Part shown: in pieces, positions 53,332 through 64,000 of the stretch
Layout: every line of letters starts with the position of its first letter
How positions within the stretch are numbered: the stretch's first letter is position 1
Assembly: GCA_023055505.1 (NCBI GenBank)
Contig: JALIRH010000142.1
Coordinates: 124,001-188,000 of the forward strand
Length of the DNA stretch: 64,000 bases
DNA from: Callipepla californica brunnescens
Taxonomy: Eukaryota; Chordata; Aves; Galliformes; Odontophoridae
Direction: 5' to 3'
Notes under the pieces: model-generated
The model's input: only the letters and a program-made list of their open reading frames with translations
Databases searched by the model: none
What the model was told of the DNA's origin: nothing
Made by a program: the position numbers and the translations under genes

Positions 53332-56300
53332 GACTTGATAGTGACTCCCCACTGAACCATAACATCAGGGCCCCATAAATATCATCGGAATTGGCAACAC
53401 AAACGGTTTGATAGTAGCTACCCGATCTTCAGGTCCTCTGATTGGAATGAACTCAGCACTTTGCTGGCTGTTCCTTGCACCTCCCACCCCAGCTAATGTA
53501 TGGGATGATTTGTATGATGTAACCCAAAACCAAACCCCAGGCCTACCCCTTCTCTCACCCTGACACTCCAACCAAACCTCCGCCTAAACCTAACCCTAAT
53601 ATCTAAGCCTAAGCCTAACCCTTCCAATTGCCCTAGCCCTAACACTAACCCTTTTCCTATACCTAACCCTGACCTCAACCCTGATCCTAACCTTTCCCTA
53701 ACCCTAACACCAACCCGTAACATCATTTGAATCCTAATCCTATTCCAAACCTTAACCCTATCCCAAGGCCTAACCCTACTCTGACCTTTACACTCCAACT
53801 AACCCAACCTCGATCAAGAAATACAAATGGAATCCTAAACCTAAACCTAAACCTAAACCTACTGCTAACACCACAAGTCAGCCTACTTTTCTCCCTAAAT
53901 CTAATCACAAATCTCAAAAAATCTTTGTCCCTAACCCTAATCATAAATCCAGTCCAAACTCTGAAACTTTCCCAAAACCTATGCCTATCCCTAACACTTA
54001 CTCTTACCCTAAGTCTATCCCTAACACTAACCCTTCTCCCAGACACAACCCTAAAGCCAACACTAATCCTAACCTAATCTTTATCCTAATCCTAAACCTA
54101 ATCCTAACTCTTACCCTAATTCTAACTCTACCCTAACCCTAACTCTGACCCTCAAACCAAACCCACATTTAAGCACAACCCTAATCCCGACACCTAGCAT
54201 CAGATTACCACAACCCTAACGGAACCCTAACCCTAACACTAATGCTAGGACTATCCCAAACCCTAACCCAAGTACTAGACCAAACCATACCCCTATCCCT
54301 CACTCTAAAACTAACAACCCTAACTAAACTCTAACCGTAACCCTATCCCTAATACTAACACTAATCATCTTTTAAACACCAATGTTATTCCTATTCCTAA
54401 ACCTTACCCAATCTCCAAATGAAATCCAAGGCCGGTGCCTTCTCACACCCTAACGATCAAACCAAACCTACATCTAAACCTAACCCTAAATCCAATCTTT
54501 ACCCTAAACCATACACTTGCCCTGGCCTTAACACTAACCCTTTCCCTATACCTAACCCTAACCCTAACCTTAACACTAATTTGAGGCCTATCCCTAGTAG
54601 GAACCCAAAACCTAATTGGAATCTGAATCCTGTTCTTAACCTTAACCCTAACACGACTTAACTCTACTCTGACCCTAAAAGTCAAATTAACCCTACTCCT
54701 TACCCTAAACCTCAATCTAAACCTAAACCTAACCCTAAACCTAAACTTCACAAGAACACTCAACCTAATCCTAGCACTAACCTAAACTAAAACTAAAACA
54801 ACTTTTTTGCTAACCCTAATCCTAAATCTAACCCTAACCCCAAAACTCCCCCAAACCTGACCCTAAACCTAATCCACTCCAAAATCCTTACCCTAACCCT
54901 AACCCCAAACACCCTAATACTAGAACTAAAGCAATCCTTCACCCTAACCCTAAAACTAACAATTTAACTTTGACCCTAAAACTCAAATTCACCCTACATA
55001 CACTTGATGCTACCTAGGTTAGGGTCAGGCTCAATCTGGGTTTTGTGTTGGGGTCAAAGGGATAGGGTTAGGGTAGAGTTCGAGTTAGGATGAAGGTAAT
55101 GCTTACAGATATGTTTAGAGAATGGAACAGGGTTAGGGTTAAGGTTAGGGTAAGGTTGAAGGTTAGGCTCAGGGACAGATTTAGGGTTAGAGTTTGGGTT
55201 CCTTTTAGGTTTAGGGATAGGGTTAGGGTACGGTTAGGTATTGTACAACGCTAAGTGTTAGCTTCTGGGTAAGGGATAGGGTTAGGGTAAGGGTTAGATT
55301 CAGGGTTAGGGTTAGCATTAGCATCAGGGTTAGGGTTATGGTAAGAGTTAGGATAGGGAATGGGATACAGTTAGGGTAAGGGTTAGGAATAGGGTTAGGG
55401 TTACATTAAGGTTAGGGTTAGTGTTTGGATCAGGGGTAGGGTTAGGAATAAAGTTAGAGTAAGGGCTAGGATTAGGGTTAGGGTTAGGGTAGGGATACGG
55501 TTAGGGTAGAGTTAAGGTTAGGGTAGGGTTAGGGTTAGGGTAAGGGTTAGGGATAGGGTTAGGGTTAGGGTTAGGGTTAGGGTTAGGTTAGGGTTTGGGT
55601 TATGGTAAGAGATAGGATAGGGATTGTGATACGGTTAGGGTAAGGGTTAGGAATAGGGATAGGGTTTGATTAGGGTAAGGGTTATTGTTTGGATTAGGGG
55701 TAGGGTTACGAATAAAGTTAGAGTTAGGGCTAGGATTAGGGTTAGGGTTCGGGATTGGATTAGTGTTAGGGTAAGGAATAAAGTTAGAGTTAGTGTTAGG
55801 ATTAGGGTTAGGGTAAAGTAGGGTTAGGGGTAGGGTTAGGGTTAGGGTTAGGGTTAGGGTGGGGTTAGGGTTAGGGTTTGGGTTAGGCTAGGGTTAGGGT
55901 AAGGGTAAAGGTTAGGGTTAGGGTTAGGGTTAGGGTTAGGGTTAGGGTAGGGTTAGGGTTAGGGTTAGGGTTAGGATTAGGGTTAGGGTTAGGGTTAGGG
56001 TAGGGTTAGGGTAGGTTAGGGTTAGGGTATGGTAGGGTTAGGGTTAGGGTAGGGTAAGGGTTAGCATTAGGTTTAGGGTTAGGGTTAGGGTTAGAGTTAG
56101 GTTAGGGCTAGGGTTAGGGTTAGGGTTAGGGTTAGGGTTAATGTAGTTTAGGGCTAGGGTTAGGGTTAGGGTTAGGATAGGGTTAATGTAGGGTTAGGGT
56201 TAGTGCTAGGAATCAATTTGGAGGAAGGAAAAGGTATAGGAATTGGTTCATTGTTAGCGTTAGTCTTCAGGGTTAGGGTTCGGATTTAGCACTATGTTTC

Positions 56301-58013
56301 AGGTTCCTTTTAGGTTTAGTGATAAGGATTAGGGGTACGTTTAGGTATTGTACAATGCTAAGTGTTAGCTTCTGGGTGGGGGTTGGGGTTAGATTAAGGG
56401 TGAGGGTTAGGGTTAGGACTAGATTTAGGATTAGGTTTAGGAATAGGTTTTCTTTGATTGTTAGGGTGAGAGAAAGGTTAGGCCTTGGGTTTGTTTTTGG
56501 AATAGTTTTGGGTTTCAGAATAGGAATTGGGTTAGTATTTGGAATCTGATTGCTTTAGTATTAGTGTTAGGGTGGGGGTTAGAAGTTAGGTGAGCGTTGT
56601 GGTAATCTAATGCTTTGTGTTAGGCTTAGGGTTGGGCTTTTACTTGAGGTTGGTGTTAGGGTCAGCTTTAGTTTGAAGGTAGATTTAGAGTTTAAATTGT
56701 GGTCATGCTTTGGATTAGTTTTAGAGTTAGGGTAAGATTTAGGTTTCCTTTCAGTGTTAGGCTGTGAGAATTGTAGGCTTTGTGTTTTTGGGTTTGTGTT
56801 GGGTTTAGGAATTGGAATAGTGTTTGGGATAGTATTAGCGTTAAGGCTGGGGTTAGAGTTAGGTGATGGCTGTGGTAATCTAATGCTTTGTGTTAGGTTT
56901 AGGGTTGGGCTTCAATCTGGGGTTGGTTTTAAGGTCCCATTTAGATTTCAGGAAGAATTGGAGTTCAATTGAGGTAACGGTTAGGATTAGATTTAGGGTT
57001 CTGATAAGGGTTAGGTTAGGGTTAGGGTTTGGTTCCAAGTTGTTTTTAGGGTTAGGGTTAACGTTAGGTTTCAGGATAGGGTTAGGAATATAGCTAGGTG
57101 TTAGGTAAGGTTTAGTCCTAGGGTTTCAGTTCGGGTTAGGTGAAGCGTTAGTTTTACAGTTAGAAGACATGTTAGGGTTAGGGTTAGGTTTTGGTGTAGA
57201 TTTAGGTTTAGGGTAAGGGTTAGGGATGTAGATGAAGGTTTAGTGGAAGGGGTAGGGTTCTCTTTAGTTTTAGGACCAGGGAAGGGTCCTAAAAGGGCCT
57301 TGGCTAAGGGTGAGTTTTAGTATTTGATTTAGCGTTGCGTTCAGGTCTAGGTTAGTTTGAGTGTCAGGCTGAGAGAAGGGGTAGGCCTTGGGTTTGGTTC
57401 TGGCTTAGTGTTAGGTTTAGGAATAGGAATAGTTTTGGTGTTTGGTTTGGGTTTGGGGTTAGTAGTAGGGATTGGATTGGGGTTAGTGTTAGGTGAGATC
57501 TGCGTTAATCTGATGCTTTCTTTGAGGCTTGAGGTTTGAGCTTAAACGTGGTGTTGGTTTTAGGGTAGGATTTAGGGCTAGGGTTTGGTTGAGGGTAGCA
57601 TTAGGTTTAGGTTTAGGGGAAGGGTTTTGGTTAGGGTAGAGGTTAGAATTCTGGTTTGGGTTAGGAATAGGGTTCTGGACAAGGTAAGGATTTAGTCCTA
57701 GGTTTCCAGTTAGGGTAAGGTGAAGTGCTGGTGTTCTAGTTAGGAGAAGAGTTAGGTTGAGGTTTCGGGTTAGGTTTTTTTGTCGATTTAGGTTTTAGGT
57801 AAGGGGTAGATTTTAGACAACATGAGCTTTCTGGTCAGAGTAGGGTTAGGCCTTAGAATATGGATAAGATTAGGATAAATGTAGGGTTAGTTTCGGGTTT
57901 AGGTTAGTTTGAGTGTTAGGCTGAGAGAAGGGGAGGGCCTTGGGTTTGGGTTTGGTTTAGGGTTAAGATAAGGTTTAGGAATAGGAGTAGGTTTGGGGTT
58001 TGGATTGGGTTTG
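53332..58013 (+). repeat. Macrosatellite unit 3 (4,682 bp)
   Basis: Full-length unit with the same order of parts. It carries the CGATCAAGAAATAC and TGCTAACACC variants shared with units 4 and 5, and CACTCCAACC shared with unit 5 but not unit 4. The TTAGGG arm has the complete hexamer missing from unit 2. Confidence 0.95.
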
Positions 58014-61000
58014 GACTTGATAGTGACTCCCCACTGAACCATAACATCAGGGCCCCATAAATATCATCGGAATTGGCAACACAAACGGTTTGATAGTAGC
58101 TACCCGATCTTCAGGTCCTCTGATTGGAATGAACTCAGCACTTTGCTGGCTGTTCCTTGCACCTCCCACCCCAGCTAATGTATGGGATGATTTGTATGAT
58201 GTAACCCAAAACCAAACCCCAGGCCTACCCCTTCTCTCACCCTGACACTCGAACCAAACCTCCGCCTAAACCTAACCCTAATATCTAAGCCTAAGCCTAA
58301 CCCTTCCAATTGCCCTAGCCCTAACACTAACCCTTTTCCTATACCTAACCCTGACCTCAACCCTGATCCTAACCTTTCCCTAACCCTAACACCAACCCGT
58401 AACATCATTTGAATCCTAATCCTATTCCAAACCTTAACCCTATCCCAAGGCCTAACCCTACTCTGACCTTTACACTCCAACTAACCCAACCTCGATCAAG
58501 AAATACAAATGGAATCCTAAACCTAAACCTAAACCTAAACCTACTGCTAACACCACAAGTCAGCCTACTTTTCTCCCTAAATCTAATCACAAATCTCAAA
58601 AAATCTTTGTCCCTAACCCTAATCATAAATCCAGTCCAAACTCTGAAACTTTCCCAAAACCTATGCCTATCCCTAACACTTACTCTTACCCTAAGTCTAT
58701 CCCTAACACTAACCCTTCTCCCAGACACAACCCTAAAGCCAACACTAATCCTAACCTAATCTTTATCCTAATCCTAAACCTAATCCTAACTCTTACCCTA
58801 ATTCTAACTCTACCCTAACCCTAACTCTGACCCTCAAACCAAACCCACATTTAAGCACAACCCTAATCCGGACACCTAGCATCAGATTACCACAACCCTA
58901 ACGGAACCCTAACCCTAACACTAATGCTAGGACTATCCCAAACCCTAACCCAAGTACTAGACCAAACCATACCCCTATCCCTCACTCTAAAACTAACAAC
59001 CCTAACTAAACTCTAACCGTAACCCTATCCCTAATACTAACACTAATCATCTTTTAAACACCAATGTTATTCCTATTCCTAAACCTTACCCAATCTCCAA
59101 ATGAAATCCAAGGCCGGTGCCTTCTCACACCCTAACGATCAAACCAAACCTACATCTAAACCTAACCCTAAATCCAATCTTTACCCTAAACCATACACTT
59201 GCCCTGGCCTTAACACTAACCCTTTCCCTATACCTAACCCTAACCCTAACCTTAACACTAATTTGAGGCCTATCCCTAGTAGGAACCCAAAACCTAATTG
59301 GAATCTGAATCCTGTTCTTAACCTTAACCCTAACACGACTTAACTCTACTCTGACCCTAAAAGTCAAATTAACCCTACTCCTTACCCTAAACCTCAATCT
59401 AAACCTAAACCTAACCCTAAACCTAAACTTCACAAGAACACTCAACCTAATCCTAGCACTAACCTAAACTAAAACTAAAACAACTTTTTTGCTAACCCTA
59501 ATCCTAAATCTAACCCTAACCCCAAAACTCCCCCAAACCTGACCCTAAACCTAATCCACTCCAAAATCCTTACCCTAACCCTAACCCCAAACACCCTAAT
59601 ACTAGAACTAAAGCAATCCTTCACCCTAACCCTAAAACTAACAATTTAACTTTGACCCTAAAACTCAAATTCACCCTACATACACTTTATGCTACCTAGG
59701 TTAGGGTCAGGCTCAATCTGGGTTTTGTGTTGGGGTCAAAGGGATAGGGTTAGGGTAGAGTTCGAGTTAGGATGAAGGTAATGCTTACAGATATGTTTAG
59801 AGAATGGAACAGGGTTAGGGTTAAGGTTAGGGTAAGGTTGAAGGTTAGGCTCAGGGACAGATTTAGGGTTAGAGTTTGGGTTCCTTTTAGGTTTAGGGAT
59901 AGGGTTAGGGTACGGTTAGGTATTGTACAACGCTAAGTGTTAGCTTCTGGGTAAGGGATAGGGTTAGGGTAAGGGTTAGATTCAGGGTTAGGGTTAGCAT
60001 TAGCATCAGGGTTAGGGTTATGGTAAGAGTTAGGATAGGGAATGGGATACAGTTAGGGTAAGGGTTAGGAATAGGGTTAGGGTTACATTAAGGTTAGGGT
60101 TAGTGTTTGGATCAGGGGTAGGGTTAGGAATAAAGTTAGAGTAAGGGCTAGGATTAGGGTTAGGGTTAGGGTAGGGATACGGTTAGGGTAGAGTTAAGGT
60201 TAGGGTAGGGTTAGGGTTAGGGTAAGGGTTAGGGATAGGGTTAGGGTTAGGGTTAGGGTTAGGGTTAGGTTAGGGTTTGGGTTATGGTAAGAGATAGGAT
60301 AGGGATTGTGATACGGTTAGGGTAAGGGTTAGGAATAGGGATAGGGTTTGATTAGGGTAAGGGTTATTGTTTGGATTAGGGGTAGGGTTACGAATAAAGT
60401 TAGAGTTAGGGCTAGGATTAGGGTTAGGGTTCGGGATTGGATTAGTGTTAGGGTAAGGAATAAAGTTAGAGTTAGTGTTAGGATTAGGGTTAGGGTAAAG
60501 TAGGGTTAGGGGTAGGGTTAGGGTTAGGGTTAGGGTTAGGGTGGGGTTAGGGTTAGGGTTTGGGTTAGGCTAGGGTTAGGGTAAGGGTAAAGGTTAGGGT
60601 TAGGGTTAGGGTTAGGGTTAGGGTTAGGGTAGGGTTAGGGTTAGGGTTAGGGTTAGGATTAGGGTTAGGGTTAGGGTTAGGGTAGGGTTAGGGTAGGTTA
60701 GGGTTAGGGTATGGTAGGGTTAGGGTTAGGGTAGGGTAAGGGTTAGCATTAGGTTTAGGGTTAGGGTTAGGGTTAGAGTTAGGTTAGGGCTAGGGTTAGG
60801 GTTAGGGTTAGGGTTAGGGTTAATGTAGTTTAGGGCTAGGGTTAGGGTTAGGGTTAGGATAGGGTTAATGTAGGGTTAGGGTTAGTGCTAGGAATCAATT
60901 TGGAGGAAGGAAAAGGTATAGGAATTGGTTCATTGTTAGCGTTAGTCTTCAGGGTTAGGGTTCGGATTTAGCACTATGTTTCAGGTTCCTTTTAGGTTTA

Positions 61001-62695
61001 GTGATAAGGATTAGGGGTACGTTTAGGTATTGTACAATGCTAAGTGTTAGCTTCTGGGTGGGGGTTGGGGTTAGATTAAGGGTGAGGGTTAGGGTTAGGA
61101 CTAGATTTAGGATTAGGTTTAGGAATAGGTTTTCTTTGATTGTTAGGGTGAGAGAAAGGTTAGGCCTTGGGTTTGTTTTTGGAATAGTTTTGGGTTTCAG
61201 AATAGGAATTGGGTTAGTATTTGGAATCTGATTGCTTTAGTATTAGTGTTAGGGTGGGGGTTAGAAGTTAGGTGAGCGTTGTGGTAATCTAATGCTTTGT
61301 GTTAGGCTTAGGGTTGGGCTTTTACTTGAGGTTGGTGTTAGGGTCAGCTTTAGTTTGAAGGTAGATTTAGAGTTTAAATTGTGGTCATGCTTTGGATTAG
61401 TTTTAGAGTTAGGGTAAGATTTAGGTTTCCTTTCAGTGTTAGGCTGTGAGAATTGTAGGCTTTGTGTTTTTGGGTTTGTGTTGGGTTTAGGAATTGGAAT
61501 AGTGTTTGGGATAGTATTAGCGTTAAGGCTGGGGTTAGAGTTAGGTGATGGCTGTGGTAATCTAATGCTTTGTGTTAGGTTTAGGGTTGGGCTTCAATCT
61601 GGGGTTGGTTTTAAGGTCCCATTTAGATTTCAGGAAGAATTGGAGTTCAATTGAGGTAACGGTTAGGATTAGATTTAGGGTTCTGATAAGGGTTAGGTTA
61701 GGGTTAGGGTTTGGTTCCAAGTTGTTTTTAGGGTTAGGGTTAACGTTAGGTTTCAGGATAGGGTTAGGAATATAGCTAGGTGTTAGGTAAGGTTTAGTCC
61801 TAGGGTTTCAGTTCGGGTTAGGTGAAGCGTTAGTTTTACAGTTAGAAGACATGTTAGGGTTAGGGTTAGGTTTTGGTGTAGATTTAGGTTTAGGGTAAGG
61901 GTTAGGGATGTAGATGAAGGTTTAGTGGAAGGGGTAGGGTTCTCTTTAGTTTTAGGACCAGGGAAGGGTCCTAAAAGGGCCTTGGCTAAGGGTGAGTTTT
62001 AGTATTTGATTTAGCGTTGCGTTCAGGTCTAGGTTAGTTTGAGTGTCAGGCTGAGAGAAGGGGTAGGCCTTGGGTTTGGTTTTGGCTTAGTGTTAGGTTT
62101 AGGAATAGGAATAGTTTTGGTGTTTGGTTTGGGTTTGGGGTTAGTAGTAGGGATTGGATTGGGGTTAGTGTTAGGTGAGATCTGCGGTAATCTGATGCTT
62201 TCTTTGAGGCTTGAGGTTTGAGCTTAAACGTGGTGTTGGTTTTAGGGTAGGATTTAGGGCTAGGGTTTGGTTGAGGGTAGCATTAGGTTTAGGTTTAGGG
62301 GAAGGGTTTTGGTTAGGGTAGAGGTTAGAATTCTGGTTTGGGTTAGGAATAGGGTTCTGGACAAGGTAAGGATTTAGTCCTAGGTTTCCAGTTAGGGTAA
62401 GGTGAAGTGCTGGTGTTCTAGTTAGGAGAAGAGTTAGGTTGAGGTTTCGGGTTAGGTTTTTTTGTCGATTTAGGTTTTAGGTAAGGGGTAGATTTTAGAC
62501 AACATGAGCTTTCTGGTCAGAGTAGGGTTAGGCCTTAGAATATGGATAAGATTAGGATAAATGTAGGGTTAGTTTCGGGTTTAGGTTAGTTTGAGTGTTA
62601 GGCTGAGAGAAGGGGAGGGCCTTGGGTTTGGGTTTGGTTTAGGGTTAAGATAAGGTTTAGGAATAGGAGTAGGTTTGGGGTTTGGATTGGGTTTG
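58014..62695 (+). repeat. Macrosatellite unit 4 (4,682 bp)
   Basis: Full-length unit. It has CACTCGAACC like units 1 and 2 but CGATCAAGAAATAC like units 3 and 5, so its variants are mosaic. Private changes include CCTAATCCGGACACC (about 58864; CCCGACACC elsewhere) and CACTTTATGCTACC at the arm boundary (about 59685; CACTTGATGC elsewhere). Confidence 0.95.
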
Positions 62696-64000
62696 GACTT
62701 GATAGTGACTCCCCACTGAACCATAACATCAGGGCCCCATAAATATCATCGGAATTGGCAACACAAACGGTTTGATAGTAGCTACCCGATCTTCAGGTCC
62801 TCTGATTGGAATGAACTCAGCACTTTGCTGGCTGTTCCTTGCACCTCCCACCCCAGCTAATGTATGGGATGATTTGTATGATGTAACCCAAAACCAAACC
62901 CCAGGCCTACCCCTTCTCTCACCCTGACACTCCAACCAAACCTCCGCCTAAACCTAACCCTAATATCTAAGCCTAAGCCTAACCCTTCCAATTGCCCTAG
63001 CCCTAACACTAACCCTTTTCCTATACCTAACCCTGACCTCAACCCTGATCCTAACCTTTCCCTAACCCTAACACCAACCCGTAACATCATTTGAATCCTA
63101 ATCCTATTCCAAACCTTAACCCTATCCCAAGGCCTAACCCTACTCTGACCTTTACACTCCAACTAACCCAACCTCGATCAAGAAATACAAATGGAATCCT
63201 AAACCTAAACCTAAACCTAAACCTACTGCTAACACCACAAGTCAGCCTACTTTTCTCCCTAAATCTAATCACAAATCTCAAAAAATCTTTGTCCCTAACC
63301 CTAATCATAAATCCAGTCCAAACTCTGAAACTTTCCCAAAACCTATGCCTATTCCTAACACTTACTCTTACCCTAAGTCTATCCCTAACACTAACCCTTC
63401 TCCCAGACACAACCCTAAAGCCAACACTAATCCTAACCTAATCTTTATCCTAATCCTAAACCTAATCCTAACTCTTACCCTAATTCTAACTCTACCCTAA
63501 CCCTAACTCTGACCCTCAAACCAAACCCACATTTAAGCACAACCCTAATCCCGACACCTAGCATCAGATTACCACAACCCTAACGGAACCCTAACCCTAA
63601 CACTAATGCTATGACTATCCCAAACCCTAACCCAAGTACTAGACCAAACCATACCCCTATCCCTCACTCTAAAACTAACAACCCTAACTAAACTCTAACC
63701 GTAACCCTATCCCTAATACTAACACTAATCATCTTTTAAACACCAATGTTATTCCTATTCCTAAACCTTACCCAATCTCCAAATGAAATCCAAGGCCGGT
63801 GCCTTCTCACACCCTAACGATCAAACCAAACCTACATCTAAACCTAACCCTAAATCCAATCTTTACCCTAAACCATACACTTGCCCTGGCCTTAACACTA
63901 ACCCTTTCCCTATACCTAACCCTAACCCTAACCTTAACACTAGTTTGAGGCCTATCCCTAGTAGGAACCCAAAACCTAATTGGAATCTGAATCCTGTTCT
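62696..64000 (+). repeat. Macrosatellite unit 5, first 1.3 kb
   Basis: Begins with the same GACTTGATAG junction and runs through ERV scrap into the CCCTAA arm up to the window end. The array therefore continues to the right; its full length cannot be judged here. Confidence 0.94.

Noticed and set aside
44136..63441. Repeated ORFs of 60-116 codons (RVRVRFRIRF, NPNPIPNLNP and so on) at 4.68-kb spacing
   Set aside because: Their perfect recurrence reflects the macrosatellite and the residues follow CCTAAC/TTAGGG. Only the short ERV protease piece in each unit has real protein ancestry.
1..64000. tRNA, rRNA, snRNA or microRNA genes
   Set aside because: I looked for tRNA-like A/B boxes and conserved rRNA phrases and saw none. 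The tRNA-like match at 5650 is a retroviral primer site, not a gene.

Overview
The window reads as a bird subtelomere, most likely galliform and probably chicken. The clues are a CR1-type LINE fragment, two avian-looking endogenous retroviruses (ERVs), vertebrate splice signals and CpG-island promoters, and long degenerate vertebrate telomeric repeats (CCCTAA/TTAGGG). There are no bacterial-style operons and no RNA genes that I can see. Genuine gene content is small and every gene piece is partial; repeats of several kinds make up most of the sequence.

Layout. 1-990 is degenerate CCCTAA. 990-4596 is a minus-strand genomic fragment of an exportin-1 (XPO1/CRM1) paralogue, with four open, phase-consistent exons. 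4597-5104 is a CR1 reverse-transcriptase fragment. 5105-9527 is a plus-strand ERV (LTR, lysine-type primer site, gag-like, protease, RT, start of RNase H), cut off by a satellite. 9528-13703 and 14631-18225 are an 11-bp satellite (CCCCATAGCTG). It surrounds a CpG-island promoter with an intricate GC-rich tandem repeat and an orphan first exon (13704-14630). 18226-23942 is an 8-bp satellite (TGACATTC) carrying two LTR-like insertions with target-site duplications. 23943-33835 is about 10 kb of degenerate TTAGGG with its own higher-order structure.

33836-35457 is a diverged piece of the macrosatellite that fills the right end, and it is split by a solo LTR. 35458-37800 holds C-rich and G-rich minisatellites, an exon-like segment and a second CpG-type promoter with two short exons. 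37801-39795 is a 10-bp satellite (GACCCACAGC) containing four copies of a CTCF-like module. 39796-44166 is a minus-strand ERV (3' LTR, env, integrase, RNase H, RT, part of protease), defective at several points. From 43975 to the window end lies a tandem macrosatellite of about 4.68 kb. There are four complete units and the start of a fifth. Each unit is about 190 bp of that ERV's protease, then a CCCTAA arm of about 1.5 kb, then a TTAGGG arm of about 3 kb.

How the parts fit. The ERV supplied one end of the macrosatellite unit, so the tandem amplification is younger than the ERV insertion. Each unit joins TTAGGG to CCCTAA across the ERV scrap, the orientation seen in end-to-end telomere fusions. 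CpG promoters, CTCF-like modules and LTRs beside TTAGGG arrays are the ingredients expected for telomeric transcription, but that role is inference.
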